A stretch of DNA of 55,118 nucleotides from an uncultured Alphaproteobacteria bacterium (GTDB lineage: Bacteria > Pseudomonadota > Alphaproteobacteria > RF32 > CAG-239), in contig CALXTN010000010.1 in the NCBI GenBank assembly GCA_944391405.1, positions 1 through 55,118 on the forward strand, read 5' to 3'. Positions 37,866 through 47,409 of this stretch are shown piece after piece. The notes under the pieces were generated by a model. That model ran no database searches, was not told the DNA's origin, and saw only the letters and a list, made by a program, of their open reading frames with translations. Position 1 is the stretch's first letter. Each line of letters starts with the position of its first letter. The position numbers and the translations under genes are program-made.

Positions 37866-38807
37866 ATGAAAAAAAGAAGTTTAGAATTAGCCACAATACT
37901 CAGTATAATAGCTACGACAACATTACCACTAATCTGTCGAGCTGAGGAAAATATAGACAAAATAGTGGCGACAAGCGAAATTGATGTAGATAATTCGGCT
38001 ACTCAACAAACATTTCCAGAGCAAGGATTATGGACCGCCAATATAAAGCGTATCGGTATTGAATATATGGAACACAGTGTAACTAATAAAGAAGATCCTT
38101 ATTATCCGGATACATATAATGCTGATGAAGAAAGTAATATCGGCGGTGTTTTTGATGGAAACATAACGTTTGAAAAAGAAAGCATGGTTTGGATAAATGG
38201 CTTATACGCGATATACAGCAAATCAAAAACTACCGAAGATGGAGAAACCAGTGAAAATGAAAAAGATGACGAGATATTGCTTTTTACGGACTATACCAAA
38301 AAAGTTTGGCATTTGGATGAAGGCTCAATAGGACCGTTTGCATATTTGGGATACGAAACGGAATTCACGGATTTTGATTTAGAAGGAAGCAGTTATCGCA
38401 CGCAAATTTTACGCGGTAAGACCGGTTTGAAATTTTACGACGGACAATATTTTAAGCAGATGTATATAGCTGTTGTCGAAGAAGATGACATGACCTATGA
38501 TAAGGACAATATGAAAACTGGTGCTGAAGTCGGTTATGAATTTAATTATCCGATAAATCAACAAACATCATTTGTATCTGAAGGTTATTATCGCCATTTT
38601 TTTAGCTATAGTCAGTATGAAGCAACGGATTTTGAGTATAAATTGAGCCTGAATAACCGTATTGAAACCAAACTTGTCGGAGATTTATATTTAGCCCCAT
38701 TTTACAATTATGAATTAGCCAAGACTAGAGGCGCGTCAAAATCCCGCGCTCAGAGTACATTCGGACTATCATTAAATTACAATAAAAGTTTTGAGATTTT
38801 TAAATAA
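37866..38807 (+). CDS. Predicted outer-membrane beta-barrel protein
   Basis: This 313-aa protein has a signal peptide (about 1-26) and a long series of amphipathic beta strands with aromatic girdle residues, ending in LSLNYNKSFEIFK. Acidic loops are frequent. The pattern suggests an outer-membrane barrel of about 12-14 strands; no named family was recognised. It is followed 11 bases later by an Fe-dependent alcohol dehydrogenase. An AAAGGG site supports the start. Confidence 0.65.
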   Translation: MKKRSLELATILSIIATTTLPLICRAEENIDKIVATSEIDVDNSATQQTFPEQGLWTANIKRIGIEYMEHSVTNKEDPYYPDTYNADEESNIGGVFDGNITFEKESMVWINGLYAIYSKSKTTEDGETSENEKDDEILLFTDYTKKVWHLDEGSIGPFAYLGYETEFTDFDLEGSSYRTQILRGKTGLKFYDGQYFKQMYIAVVEEDDMTYDKDNMKTGAEVGYEFNYPINQQTSFVSEGYYRHFFSYSQYEATDFEYKLSLNNRIETKLVGDLYLAPFYNYELAKTRGASKSRAQSTFGLSLNYNKSFEIFK

Positions 38808-38818
38808 GGAGAAAAGAG

Positions 38819-39988
38819 ATGAATTTTACATATTATATACCGACAAAAATCTTATTCGGGAGAGGGCAGTTAGGAAATCTACATAAAGAAAAACTTCCAG
38901 GGAAGAAAGCTCTGATTGTCACCACAAACGGACGCTCGGTAATTGATAACGGTTACCTGGCAAGAACAGAAGAAGAACTTAATGCAGCTGGTATAAAATA
39001 TGTATTATATAATAAAATTACAGCCAATCCAGACAGAAAAGAAGTAATGGAAGGAGCAGAACTGGCTCGTAAAGAAGGTTGTGATTTTGTCTTGGGATTA
39101 GGAGGAGGATCTCCGATAGATGCATCGAAATCTATTGCAATCATGGCAACTAACGAGGGGGACTATTGGGATTATATGAAAAGAGGAACCGGAAAAGGTA
39201 AGCCGATAACCCAAAAGCCATTACCAATAGTCGCCATAACCACAACAGCCGGTACCGGAACGGAAGCAGATCCATGGACAGTAATCAGCAATGCGGAAAC
39301 CGAAGAAAAATTTGGATTTGGTATAGAAGAAACATTTCCGGTTTTAGCAGTTGTTGATCCGGAATTAATGTTAAGCGTTCCCAAGAATTATACAATTTAT
39401 CAAGGATTTGATGCGTTATTTCATAGTTTAGAGGGATATTTGGCAAATATTGCTACACCGATAAGTGATATATTCGCCTTAAAAGCAATAAGTTTAATTG
39501 CTCAAAATTTGCCATTAGCCGTTTTTGACGGAAAAGATATGAACGCGCGTGAAAATATGGCTCTGGCAAATACATTATCTGGCATGGTTGAGAGTACGTC
39601 AGGGTGTATTTCCGAACATGCTCTAGAGCACGTTTTGAGTGGAGCCTATAAAAATTTGCCACATGGTGCTGGTTTAATTATGTTAAGTGTGGCTTACTTT
39701 AGTAAGATTGCAGAAAAGCATTGCTGTGGCGAGAGATTGATTGATATGGCAAAAGCCATGGGCAAAAAGGAAGCCAAAATGCCTGAAGACTTTATTGAAG
39801 CCTTAAAAGATTTACAGAAAGCATGCGGTGTGGATAATTTGAAAATGAGCGACTATGGTATAGAAAAATCACGCTTAAAGGAATTTGCTCAAGCTGCTAA
39901 AACGCAAAATGCTGTATCGTTTTTATTAGACCCGTGTGATTTAAGCGTAAAGGATTGCTTGGATATATACGAAAAATCATATAAATAA
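38819..39988 (+). CDS. Iron-containing alcohol dehydrogenase
   Basis: This 389-aa group III dehydrogenase would oxidise or reduce alcohols and aldehydes with NAD(P). GLGGGSPIDASK (near 95-106) is the nucleotide-binding motif, and TTAGTGTEADPWTVI follows. The iron ligands are the Asp and His of GFDALFHSLE, the His in SEHALEH and the His in LPHGAGL. Such enzymes serve fermentative alcohol formation in anaerobes. AAGGAGAA precedes the ATG. It sits in a three-gene run with the barrel protein and the GtrII-like protein. Confidence 0.92.
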   Translation: MNFTYYIPTKILFGRGQLGNLHKEKLPGKKALIVTTNGRSVIDNGYLARTEEELNAAGIKYVLYNKITANPDRKEVMEGAELARKEGCDFVLGLGGGSPIDASKSIAIMATNEGDYWDYMKRGTGKGKPITQKPLPIVAITTTAGTGTEADPWTVISNAETEEKFGFGIEETFPVLAVVDPELMLSVPKNYTIYQGFDALFHSLEGYLANIATPISDIFALKAISLIAQNLPLAVFDGKDMNARENMALANTLSGMVESTSGCISEHALEHVLSGAYKNLPHGAGLIMLSVAYFSKIAEKHCCGERLIDMAKAMGKKEAKMPEDFIEALKDLQKACGVDNLKMSDYGIEKSRLKEFAQAAKTQNAVSFLLDPCDLSVKDCLDIYEKSYK

Positions 39989-40001
39989 GAGAGGCGCGGA
40001 A

Positions 40002-41585
40002 ATGGGATATTTAGAGTTGGAAAAAAGTCTTAAAACCAAACTAAAGAACATGGATAAAAGTTATTTGCGAGCGTTTCTGATAGCTTTTGGCATTGTGAAC
40101 ATTGTCTTTTTGTTTCACACAATAAACTTTATGTTTGGCGACCATGATTGGAATTATATCCGAAGCGGAACATATTGGAGTGAAGGCTCTTTTGAAGGGC
40201 GTCCGCTGCATTTTGTGTTGCAAAGTATCTTTTTTGATGGTCAGATTTTGCCGGTTCTGAATAATCTCATTTCCTTCGCGGCTTTAGTCCTAGGCGGGAT
40301 AATACTTGCCAAATATTGGAAGTTACCGCTAACGACTTTTAATTATGCGGTGTTTGCCACTTTTTTCGCTGTTTTGCCTTATACGTTGGTGTGGCTCTAC
40401 TATGCCAAAGATACACTGATAAATTTAAGCTTACCGCTTATAAGTGTCGGTGCATTGATGATGGCAGAAAAAAAGGAAGGAAAACCCAAATGTCTCTGGC
40501 ATATCGGCGCGGTAGTATTAATGTTGTTTTCCTTTTCGTCATATGCGGCCGTCATCAATTTTTATGGGGTGTGCCTCATCGGGAAAGTGTTGGTAGAATA
40601 TGTGGAAGATAAAAATTTAAGCGGAATTATTAAGAATAAACTGGCAGTTATGGCCGATATCCTCATCGCGCTGATAGGCTACAAAATCGTTATTAGCTTT
40701 GCTTCATTAACCTCAAACTACAATACGCAAATGATAAGTCTTGATTATCTGCCGACAAAGTTAGGGGAAACCTTCAAGGTGATGTTCACACAGTTTATAA
40801 CGCCGCTGCCGTTTATGGAATATAAATATAAAATTATTCTGCTGGCGGTCACAGTATTGGGTGTGATAGCCTTGATGCTGAAAGGCTGCATAAAAAAACT
40901 CCCAATTTTGATAATAGGGATGGCGGGAATGTTATTTGCTTCTAAAATAGCATACTTTTTAGCAGAAGAAAGAGGACAAGTTTTGGCAGAAATGGAAAAT
41001 TTTGCATTTGTACCGAGACTTGATTTTTATGGATTAGCACTGATATATGCCTTTGGCGCACGGTTGTGCTTAGAGTTTTATAATAACCGATATACAAAAA
41101 AGCTAATAGGGGGAGTATTGGTTATTGTAACATTTATGTCTTGCGTGCGTGATGTATATGCTCAAAAGGTGTGGAAATTAGGTTTTGATGCAGAAATGAA
41201 AGCGCATGAACGCATTGTTTCCAGATTAGAAGAACAACCGTTCTTTTCCGCCCACCGAAAATATCGCTTATTGCAAATAGGGAGTTTGGCACTGCGAGAA
41301 AATTATTATCGTAAAGCAAATAAAGAGGCAACCAGTTTGGATTTGTTAGAGACCTCCTATACGCCGGAATTTATGTCCCGCATAGTATATAATTTCTATT
41401 ATCCGGAAGATGTCTTTTATGATAACGCAGTGGTCGGCCAATTATCTAAAAAAGGTCAAGATTTTATCAGAAATGAAGCAGCGGTCTGGCCGTCTCGGAA
41501 GTCAATTTACATAGATGGCGATATCGTGATAATCGTCCTAACCGAAGAAGGTTTAGACAAGGCTAAATCGCTCTTATATTTCTAA
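40002..41585 (+). CDS. Polytopic membrane protein, GtrII-like glycosyltransferase
   Basis: This 527-aa membrane protein has about ten transmembrane helices. DHDW (near 48) and GRPLH (near 66-70) in the first periplasmic loop, followed by YAKDTLINL near 133, fit GtrII-type O-antigen glucosyltransferases that use a lipid-linked sugar. The C-terminal 130 residues are a soluble periplasmic domain. The acceptor is unknown. It starts 13 bases after the Fe-ADH gene. Confidence 0.68.
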   Translation: MGYLELEKSLKTKLKNMDKSYLRAFLIAFGIVNIVFLFHTINFMFGDHDWNYIRSGTYWSEGSFEGRPLHFVLQSIFFDGQILPVLNNLISFAALVLGGIILAKYWKLPLTTFNYAVFATFFAVLPYTLVWLYYAKDTLINLSLPLISVGALMMAEKKEGKPKCLWHIGAVVLMLFSFSSYAAVINFYGVCLIGKVLVEYVEDKNLSGIIKNKLAVMADILIALIGYKIVISFASLTSNYNTQMISLDYLPTKLGETFKVMFTQFITPLPFMEYKYKIILLAVTVLGVIALMLKGCIKKLPILIIGMAGMLFASKIAYFLAEERGQVLAEMENFAFVPRLDFYGLALIYAFGARLCLEFYNNRYTKKLIGGVLVIVTFMSCVRDVYAQKVWKLGFDAEMKAHERIVSRLEEQPFFSAHRKYRLLQIGSLALRENYYRKANKEATSLDLLETSYTPEFMSRIVYNFYYPEDVFYDNAVVGQLSKKGQDFIRNEAAVWPSRKSIYIDGDIVIIVLTEEGLDKAKSLLYF

Positions 41586-41604
41586 AAAAAATCATTTAAA
41601 AGCA

Positions 41605-41637
41605 AAAAGAAAAGATGGATTTCTCCATCTTTTCTTT
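41605..41637. terminator. Bidirectional terminator
   Basis: AAAGAAAAGATGGA pairs with TCCATCTTTTCTTT around a four-base loop. It lies between convergent genes and has A/T runs on both sides. Confidence 0.85.
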
Positions 41638-41662
41638 AACTAAAAAACAGTAAATTACCTTA

Positions 41663-42925
41663 TTATTTCAAAAGCTCACAAACCTTTTCGTAAGAAGGAT
41701 AATTTCCACCCTGACAACCAAGCAAAGCATAAGTAGGCGTGGATGTGAAAATCTTTTGTGCTAAGGTTTGCAAGTCTTGAGCGGAAATAGCCTCAATTTT
41801 CTCAACAATTTCCGAAGTCGGAATAACGCGTTTAAAGAGCAACATTTGTCTTGCGATAATTTCAGCTGTGGTAGAAGAACTTTCCAAAGACATCAAAAGA
41901 CTGGCCTTAATCTGCGTTTTAGCTCTTTTAAGCTCCGTCTCCGAAACTTTTTCATTCATTAGCTTTTTAATTTCGGTAACAACCACCGGCAACAATTCAT
42001 CCAATTCTTTAGGTGTCGTTCCCGCATAAATACCAAAAATACCGGCATGCTTCAAAGCTTGATTAAAGCTGTTGATTGTATAAACCAAACCACGTTTTTC
42101 GCGAATTTCTTGGAACAATCTGGAGGACATTCCTCCACCGAAAATGGTGGATAAAACAGAATAGTTATAGTAATCTCTATCCATATAAGAAGCACCCTTA
42201 AAGCCAAGAACCAAATGGGTTTGTTCAATATCTTTACATTCCACCCGTCCGCCGCCGACATAAACTTGCTTATCTTCAACAAAGTCAACATGCTGCGGTA
42301 ACGCACTCATTCTCTGTTCAATCATTTTCACAAAGTCATCATGATTAACGCGCCCCACGGCAACAGCAACCATATTATCGGCAGTATAGTGCGTATGCAT
42401 ATAGGCAAGCATCCGTTCTTTTGTAAAACTTCTGACATTTTCAACACTGCCCAAAATAGTCCGCCCCGAAGCCTGATGCGGAAAAGCAGCTTCTTGGAAA
42501 TAATCAAATACAAGGTCATCAGGCGCATCAACAGATTGCTTAATTTCCTGCACAACGACTTCTTTTTCTTTTTTCATTTCGCCGGCATCAAACGTCGGAT
42601 CCGTGATAAAATCACAAATAACGTCCGCTGCTAATTCCAAGTCATCTTTGAGCATTTTCGCATAAAAGCAGGTAAAATGTCTGGATGTATAAGCGTTTGT
42701 AGCGCCGCCGACATTTTCAATATCTTCGGAAATCTGCAAAGAAGTTCTCTTTTTTGTTCCCTTAAAAACCATATGCTCAATAAAATGGGAAATCCCGTTA
42801 TCCTCTTCCGATTCGGCAGCAGCTCCGGTATTCACCCAGACACCCAAAGAAACAGTTTCAATTTGTGGTCTTTCCGCGGTAATAACTTTTAAACCGTTAG
42901 ATAAAGTCGTTTGTTTAATTTCCAT
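41663..42925 (-). CDS. M16-family zinc peptidase (processing-peptidase-like)
   Basis: This 420-aa protein has the inverted zinc motif HFIEH (His47, Glu50, His51), followed by MVFKGT as in the mitochondrial processing peptidase beta subunit and bacterial PqqL-type or YmxG-type peptidases. The distal Glu lies in the KEKEVVVQEIKQ region near 125. The glycine-rich FGGGMSSRLFQEIREKRGLVY motif near 272 is also present. The substrate is unknown; peptide degradation is likely. There is no signal peptide. Confidence 0.93.
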   Translation of the reverse strand: MEIKQTTLSNGLKVITAERPQIETVSLGVWVNTGAAAESEEDNGISHFIEHMVFKGTKKRTSLQISEDIENVGGATNAYTSRHFTCFYAKMLKDDLELAADVICDFITDPTFDAGEMKKEKEVVVQEIKQSVDAPDDLVFDYFQEAAFPHQASGRTILGSVENVRSFTKERMLAYMHTHYTADNMVAVAVGRVNHDDFVKMIEQRMSALPQHVDFVEDKQVYVGGGRVECKDIEQTHLVLGFKGASYMDRDYYNYSVLSTIFGGGMSSRLFQEIREKRGLVYTINSFNQALKHAGIFGIYAGTTPKELDELLPVVVTEIKKLMNEKVSETELKRAKTQIKASLLMSLESSSTTAEIIARQMLLFKRVIPTSEIVEKIEAISAQDLQTLAQKIFTSTPTYALLGCQGGNYPSYEKVCELLK

Positions 42926-43089
42926 AACACCAAAACTTCACAAAAAAAATTACAACAGATACTTAAGTTCAAACAGTATAATCACGCTTAAAAATAAATC
43001 AATAGAATAGATAAACCAAAACACTTAAATTTTTTTTAATTTTGTATTATGTATAAGAAAGAAACAAAACGAACCAAAGGAGAGTAAAA

Positions 43090-43755
43090 ATGAAGAAGAT
43101 GCCAAGATTTGCAATGATATTATCCGGATGCGGCCGTGCCGACGGATCAGAAATTCATGAAACGGTAACTGCTATGTTAGCCATCTCGGATGCAGGTTGC
43201 ACCTATGATTGTTATGCACCGAATATTGAGCAAGCTGTTGTGATAAATGGTTTGACATCGGAAAAGACCTCAGAGCGCCGTAATGTATTGGTAGAATCCG
43301 CCCGTTTGGCCAGAGGCGATATAAAAGATATCAGCGAATTAGATTTAAGTGCGTATGATGCAATTTTATTGCCGGGTGGTCTGGGTGCCGTAACGAACTG
43401 GTGTGATTTTGCCAAAGCCGGGATAGAATGTCGGGTAGAAAATTCTATCAGTCGCGTGTTGGAAGAAGCCTATAAGCAAAAGAAGGTTATCGGAGCGATG
43501 TGCATTGCGCCCGTAATTGTGGCCAAAGTTTTGGGTAAATATGGCATTACCGTCACAATAGGGAACGATAAAACAGTCGCAAAGTCCATAGAGGCAACCG
43601 GAGCCCATCAGCAAGACACCAAAGTGGAAGATGCGTGTGTCGATGTTAAAAATCGCATCGTAACCACACCGGCTTATATGTTGGCAAGTAATATCACAGA
43701 GGTGAACAAAGGAGCAAAAGCTTTGATAAAGGCGATGTTAGAGTTAGTTAAATAA
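43090..43755 (+). CDS. elbB: ElbB-type DJ-1/PfpI-family glyoxalase
   Basis: This 221-aa protein closely follows ElbB: SGCGRADGSEIHE near 12, CYAPNIEQAVVIN, the ARLARGDIKDI segment, LLPGGLGAVTNWCDFA near 97, and AMCIAPVIVAK near 137 with the nucleophile Cys, then VTTPAYMLASNI. ElbB is linked to isoprenoid metabolism in E. coli and has weak glyoxalase activity. AAAGGAGAG precedes the ATG. It is followed by its own terminator. Confidence 0.94.
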   Translation: MKKMPRFAMILSGCGRADGSEIHETVTAMLAISDAGCTYDCYAPNIEQAVVINGLTSEKTSERRNVLVESARLARGDIKDISELDLSAYDAILLPGGLGAVTNWCDFAKAGIECRVENSISRVLEEAYKQKKVIGAMCIAPVIVAKVLGKYGITVTIGNDKTVAKSIEATGAHQQDTKVEDACVDVKNRIVTTPAYMLASNITEVNKGAKALIKAMLELVK

Positions 43756-43778
43756 AGCCTCTTAGTATCAGAAAAAGA

Positions 43779-43810
43779 AAAAAGCGTAGAGTGGATTCTG
43801 CGCTTTTTTT
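43779..43810 (+). terminator. Terminator of elbB
   Basis: GCG-T-AGA (43784-43790) pairs with TCT-G-CGC (43797-43803), flanked by AAAAA and TTTTTTT. Confidence 0.88.
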
Positions 43811-43822
43811 ATAGATGCCGTA

Positions 43823-43851
43823 TTGACAAAAATCAAAAAAAGTCATACATC
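43823..43851 (+). promoter_or_regulatory. Probable promoter of hydG
   Basis: TTGACA (43823-43828), 17 bases and TACATC (43846-43851) lie 37 bases before the ATG. The same pair precedes the 247-aa helical-repeat gene. Confidence 0.55.
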
Positions 43852-43888
43852 AAAAGCCGTAAAATTAATCATTTAAATATAGATATGT

Positions 43889-45304
43889 ATGGAAAAGTAT
43901 GATTTAATGTCAGATAAAGCGCAAAGCTTTATCAATCCGCAGGAAGTCAGCTTCGCGCTGAGTTACGCCAAAAAGTATTGTAAAGATCCTTTCATGGTGA
44001 ACTACATTTTGGACAAAGCCCGCACCAAGCATGGTCTGACCCATCTTGAAGCCGCCGTATTGCTCCTATGTGAAAATGAAGATATCAATCACCAAATTTT
44101 CAAGCTGGCCGAGCAGATAAAAGAAGCCTATTATGGCAATCGCATTGTTCTGTTTGCGCCGCTATATTTGAGCAATTATTGCGTGAACGGGTGTACATAT
44201 TGCCCATATCATTCTCAAAACCAACACATTTTCCGCAAAAAAATGACTCAAGAAGAGATAAAAGCGGAAGTGATAGCTTTGCAGGATATGGGGCATAAGC
44301 GCTTAGCGTTAGAGGCCGGAGAACATCCGGTTATGAATCCTCTGGAATATATTCTTGAGAGTATAGATACGATTTATGGCATCAAACACAAATCAGGCGC
44401 TATTAGGCGCGTGAATGTGAATATAGCAGCAACAACCATAGAAAACTATCGTCGTCTGCATGCAGCCAAAATTGGTACCTATATTTTGTTTCAAGAAACA
44501 TACAACAAAGAAGATTATGAACGCTTGCATCCAAGAGGACCGAAAGCAAATTATGACTGGCATACGGAAGCAATGGATAGAGCAATGCAAGCGGGCATTG
44601 AAGATGTCGGTTTAGGCGTGTTGTTCGGGTTACATAACTATGCTTCGGAATTTGTAAGTTTGTTGATGCACGCAGAGCATTTAGAGACGGTGTATGGAGC
44701 AGGGCCTCACACCATAAGTGTTCCGAGATTATGTCCGGCAGATGATATCAAAACGACAGATTTTGAAAATGCTCTACCGGATGAAATATTCTTAAAAATC
44801 ATTGCCTTACTCCGTATTTCTGTACCATATACGGGATTGATAATTTCCACCCGAGAAGGTAAGAGGATAAGGGAAAAAGCTCTGAGGTTAGGAATATCAC
44901 AAATCAGCGGTGGCTCAAAAACCAGTGTGGGAGGGTATGCATCACATGAAGCTGAGCCGGATAGTTCACAGTTTGAAATTTCGGATAATCGAAGTTTGGA
45001 TGAAGTTGTGCGCTGGTTAATGGAGCAAAATTATGTTCCGAGTTTTTGTACATCATGCTATGGCAATGGGCGTGTTGGGGAAGACTTTATGGAAATATGT
45101 AAGAAGCAGCAAATCCATAATTTCTGTACACCAAATGCTTTGTTGACGCTCAAAGAGTATCTTGACAATTATGCTACACAGGAAACCAAAACAGTTGGCG
45201 AAAAATTGTTGAAAAGAGAAATATCTGAGTTATCAGTAAATCAACGCAAAGTGTTACAAAAACGCATAAATTTGCTAAAAGAAGGCAAGGTCGTCTTTTT
45301 CTAA
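43889..45304 (+). CDS. hydG: [FeFe]-hydrogenase maturase HydG (tyrosine lyase)
   Basis: This 471-aa radical S-adenosylmethionine enzyme cleaves tyrosine to p-cresol, CO and cyanide and builds the Fe(CO)2(CN) precursor for [FeFe]-hydrogenase. The radical-SAM cysteines are C98-x3-C102-x2-C105. The C-terminal auxiliary-cluster motif is C-x2-C-x22-C (FCTSCYGNGR...FCTP), which separates HydG from the related ThiH. The length is that of the family. HydE, HydF and the hydrogenase are not in the window. The ATG has no Shine-Dalgarno site but a TTGACA promoter lies close by. It is one transcript with its own terminator. Confidence 0.96.
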   Translation: MEKYDLMSDKAQSFINPQEVSFALSYAKKYCKDPFMVNYILDKARTKHGLTHLEAAVLLLCENEDINHQIFKLAEQIKEAYYGNRIVLFAPLYLSNYCVNGCTYCPYHSQNQHIFRKKMTQEEIKAEVIALQDMGHKRLALEAGEHPVMNPLEYILESIDTIYGIKHKSGAIRRVNVNIAATTIENYRRLHAAKIGTYILFQETYNKEDYERLHPRGPKANYDWHTEAMDRAMQAGIEDVGLGVLFGLHNYASEFVSLLMHAEHLETVYGAGPHTISVPRLCPADDIKTTDFENALPDEIFLKIIALLRISVPYTGLIISTREGKRIREKALRLGISQISGGSKTSVGGYASHEAEPDSSQFEISDNRSLDEVVRWLMEQNYVPSFCTSCYGNGRVGEDFMEICKKQQIHNFCTPNALLTLKEYLDNYATQETKTVGEKLLKREISELSVNQRKVLQKRINLLKEGKVVFF

Positions 45305-45311
45305 AGTAAAA

Positions 45312-45347
45312 GAATCCCGTTTAAACTATGAAGTTTAGACGGGATTT
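45312..45347 (+). terminator. Terminator of hydG
   Basis: AATCCCGT-T-TAAACT pairs with AGTTTA-G-ACGGGATT, and TTT follows. It begins seven bases after the stop codon. Confidence 0.88.
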
Positions 45348-45401
45348 TGCTATATATAAAACTAAAAAAATAGATATAAAAAGAGGTCTACACGAAAAAG
45401 C

Positions 45402-45429
45402 TTGACAAATATATAAAAAAAGTTATTCT
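45402..45429 (+). promoter_or_regulatory. Promoter of the 260-aa helical-repeat gene
   Basis: TTGACA (45402-45407), 16 bases and TATTCT (45424-45429) lie 47 bases before the ATG. The leader is AT-rich without a Shine-Dalgarno site. Confidence 0.7.
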
Positions 45430-45476
45430 GTGACAGAATTTTATATATTTATGTCTAACTTTATTTTTCTTATATT

Positions 45477-46259
45477 ATGGAACTGAATAAATTTTTCCAG
45501 AAACTCCTGATTAAATTCATGGGAGTGAAGCTATTTGTACGTTATGTACAAAAGCACCAATTAAACGATGAAATTGTGGATTATTTAATCCGCGAGAAAA
45601 AGATCTCACTCCTAATGGAGTATTCTAAGTATAATCAGTTATCATCATACCAAATGAGCTCTATATTGCACAGTTTTGGTGATGAACAAGAGCTGAATAC
45701 AATGAAATTCGTGCAGAGCATTTTAAGAAATAATGTATTAAATGAGGCACAGCAAAATCTCATGGTATCCAAAAATGATGTATTATTTCTTGAAAGTTAT
45801 CTATCGCCAAATGGGTATTATGATAATTCTCGGCGTTTTAAACGAGTTCCTGAGTATAACTATATTCAAGGAATGGTTAAATCAAATAAGACTGTGGGCA
45901 TAGAAGTCTTTAAGGCATATGTAGATAACAATGCCAGCGATATCATGACCGATGATTTGTTGGATTTCTTAGTCAGTCAGTCAATAGACAGCTTTGCTGT
46001 TCGCTATCTTATTCAAAAAGCAAAGATGAGTAAAGAGCAAGAAGAAAAACTATTGGAAACAGCTCCAGAAGAGATGATTGCTCTTCGGATACAAGCCAAT
46101 GAGCTTATATCCGACACATCGCAACAATTGCTCGTAAATAACTATTATGTGCTTGCCGAGAAATACTTTGACAAGTATGGTCTTCGATCAAAGGCGCAAC
46201 AAGAGTTTTATGCGCGTCGCCATGTCAAATTGGAAGACGCCCATGCGGAAGAAGCGTAA
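45477..46259 (+). CDS. Second helical-repeat protein of unknown function
   Basis: This 260-aa cytoplasmic protein is predicted to be almost entirely helical, with several weakly repeated blocks of about 35-40 residues (for example FVRYVQKHQLNDEIVDYLIREKK near 20-42 and VLAEKYFDKYGLRSKAQQEF near 226-245). It shares its style and layout (TTGACA promoter, ATTATGGA start, single gene with terminator) with the 247-aa protein at 7419-8162. I take them as members of one lineage-specific alpha-solenoid family. No enzymatic motif is visible. Confidence 0.6.
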   Translation: MELNKFFQKLLIKFMGVKLFVRYVQKHQLNDEIVDYLIREKKISLLMEYSKYNQLSSYQMSSILHSFGDEQELNTMKFVQSILRNNVLNEAQQNLMVSKNDVLFLESYLSPNGYYDNSRRFKRVPEYNYIQGMVKSNKTVGIEVFKAYVDNNASDIMTDDLLDFLVSQSIDSFAVRYLIQKAKMSKEQEEKLLETAPEEMIALRIQANELISDTSQQLLVNNYYVLAEKYFDKYGLRSKAQQEFYARRHVKLEDAHAEEA

Positions 46260-46263
46260 GTAT

Positions 46264-46304
46264 AAAAAATCCTCATTTCGTATTAAACGGAATGAGGATT
46301 TTTT
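46264..46304 (+). terminator. Terminator of the 260-aa gene
   Basis: AAAAAATCCTCATT pairs with AATGAGGATTTTTT across a loop at about 46278-46289. It begins just after the stop codon. Confidence 0.88.
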
Positions 46305-46355
46305 CTTGCCAAATAGAAATAAATTTATAAACTATTATTAAAAAACGGAGGGTAT

Positions 46356-46922
46356 ATGGAAAAGTTTAAATTAAAAGAAACAATCGTTAGTGAACGTTTA
46401 CTGCTGTTAAAACGCCAACATGAGCATGATGCAGAAATGTGGGAAGCGATTGAAGAGAGTAGAGAGTTTATCCGCGAGTACTTGTTTTGGGTAGATAAAA
46501 CAAAGTCACTAAAAGATGTAATAAAGTCAACGGATATGTTCTTTAAGAAATGGGATGACGATGACGAATGGTGTTATGATATCTATAGCAGAGATGAGAA
46601 TAGATTACTCGGCAGCATTGGTGTCCATAGCATTCAATTCATGAATCAATCAGCCGAATTAGGGTATTGGCTTCGTAAATCAGAAACGAAGAAAGGTTAT
46701 ATGACCGAAGCTGTCCATGCGGTGGAAAAAGAACTCTTTGAAGAAGGCATGCATCGCGTAACAATTTGCTGTGATGTAAATAATGTTAATTCAGCAAAAG
46801 TTGCAGAGCGTGCTGGTTATCTATTGGAGGGGATACAAAAAGAGGCAATGTATCATTATACAGGGTTACATGACCATGCAACGTATGTGAAATTCAGTCC
46901 GTATCCGATACAAGGGTTTTAG
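46356..46922 (+). CDS. GNAT-family N-acetyltransferase (RimJ/RimL-like)
   Basis: This 188-aa GNAT protein transfers acetyl from acetyl-CoA, probably to an N-terminal or small-molecule amine. The RimJ/RimL pattern is seen in LGSIGVHSIQ..AELGYWLRKSETKKGYMTEAV near 85-127 and in the later CDVNNVNSAKVAERAGYLLEG motif near 138-158. The acceptor is unknown. A good GGAGG site precedes the ATG, in contrast to the neighbouring SD-less unknown genes. Confidence 0.88.
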   Translation: MEKFKLKETIVSERLLLLKRQHEHDAEMWEAIEESREFIREYLFWVDKTKSLKDVIKSTDMFFKKWDDDDEWCYDIYSRDENRLLGSIGVHSIQFMNQSAELGYWLRKSETKKGYMTEAVHAVEKELFEEGMHRVTICCDVNNVNSAKVAERAGYLLEGIQKEAMYHYTGLHDHATYVKFSPYPIQGF

Positions 46923-46946
46923 CCGTTATCACTAATTAGCAAAAGA

Positions 46947-46984
46947 AACACCGCATATCCGAGAGGGAAGGCGGTGTTTTTTTT
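46947..46984 (+). terminator. Terminator of the acetyltransferase gene
   Basis: ACACCGC (46948-46954) pairs with GCGGTGT (46971-46977) and is followed by a run of T. Confidence 0.85.
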
Positions 46985-46998
46985 GTTTAAGGAACAGA

Positions 46999-47409
46999 TT
47001 AACCAATAATGGCTGTTCCGTAGTGCTTAATCAAAACATCTTTACTAACTCTCGCTTCAATACGAGGCGCAGAGAATACAAAATCCCCGTTTTCAAACTT
47101 GACTATCGCTGCAAAGAAGTTCTGCTTAGTGTTGCGGGCATGCGCATTGTGATGCATGATGCCTTGTTTCAAGTCGATATACTTACCTGAATGAGCAATA
47201 AGTATAACCGGCTCAAAGATAAAACCACCATCATCGTCGGCCGTTTCAGCAATGGCAAACGAAAGTAGCGTTTTATCAAAATTGTAAATATCTGCAAGAC
47301 ATTGCAACACAATGTAATGAGAGGCCTGTTTAACAGGATTAACTTTCTGATTTTTTTTACGAGGGGAAACAGCTTGGCAGTTCTGACCTCTAAGTTTTTT
47401 CTTGTTCAT
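46999..47409 (-). CDS. Small unknown protein
   Basis: This 136-aa protein is not recognised. The first 27 residues are strongly basic (KKKLRGQ, RKKNQK) and likely disordered; the rest looks like a compact alpha/beta fold with FIFEPVILIAHSGKYIDL and HHNAHARN segments. The start lacks a clear Shine-Dalgarno site. A possible TTGCAT-N17-TATATA promoter lies about 50 bases upstream. Confidence 0.5.
   Translation of the reverse strand: MNKKKLRGQNCQAVSPRKKNQKVNPVKQASHYIVLQCLADIYNFDKTLLSFAIAETADDDGGFIFEPVILIAHSGKYIDLKQGIMHHNAHARNTKQNFFAAIVKFENGDFVFSAPRIEARVSKDVLIKHYGTAIIG

Noticed and set aside
43889..45304. Calling the radical-SAM gene ThiH
   Set aside because: The C-terminal Cys motif with 22-residue spacing is that of HydG, and no thiamine genes are nearby.
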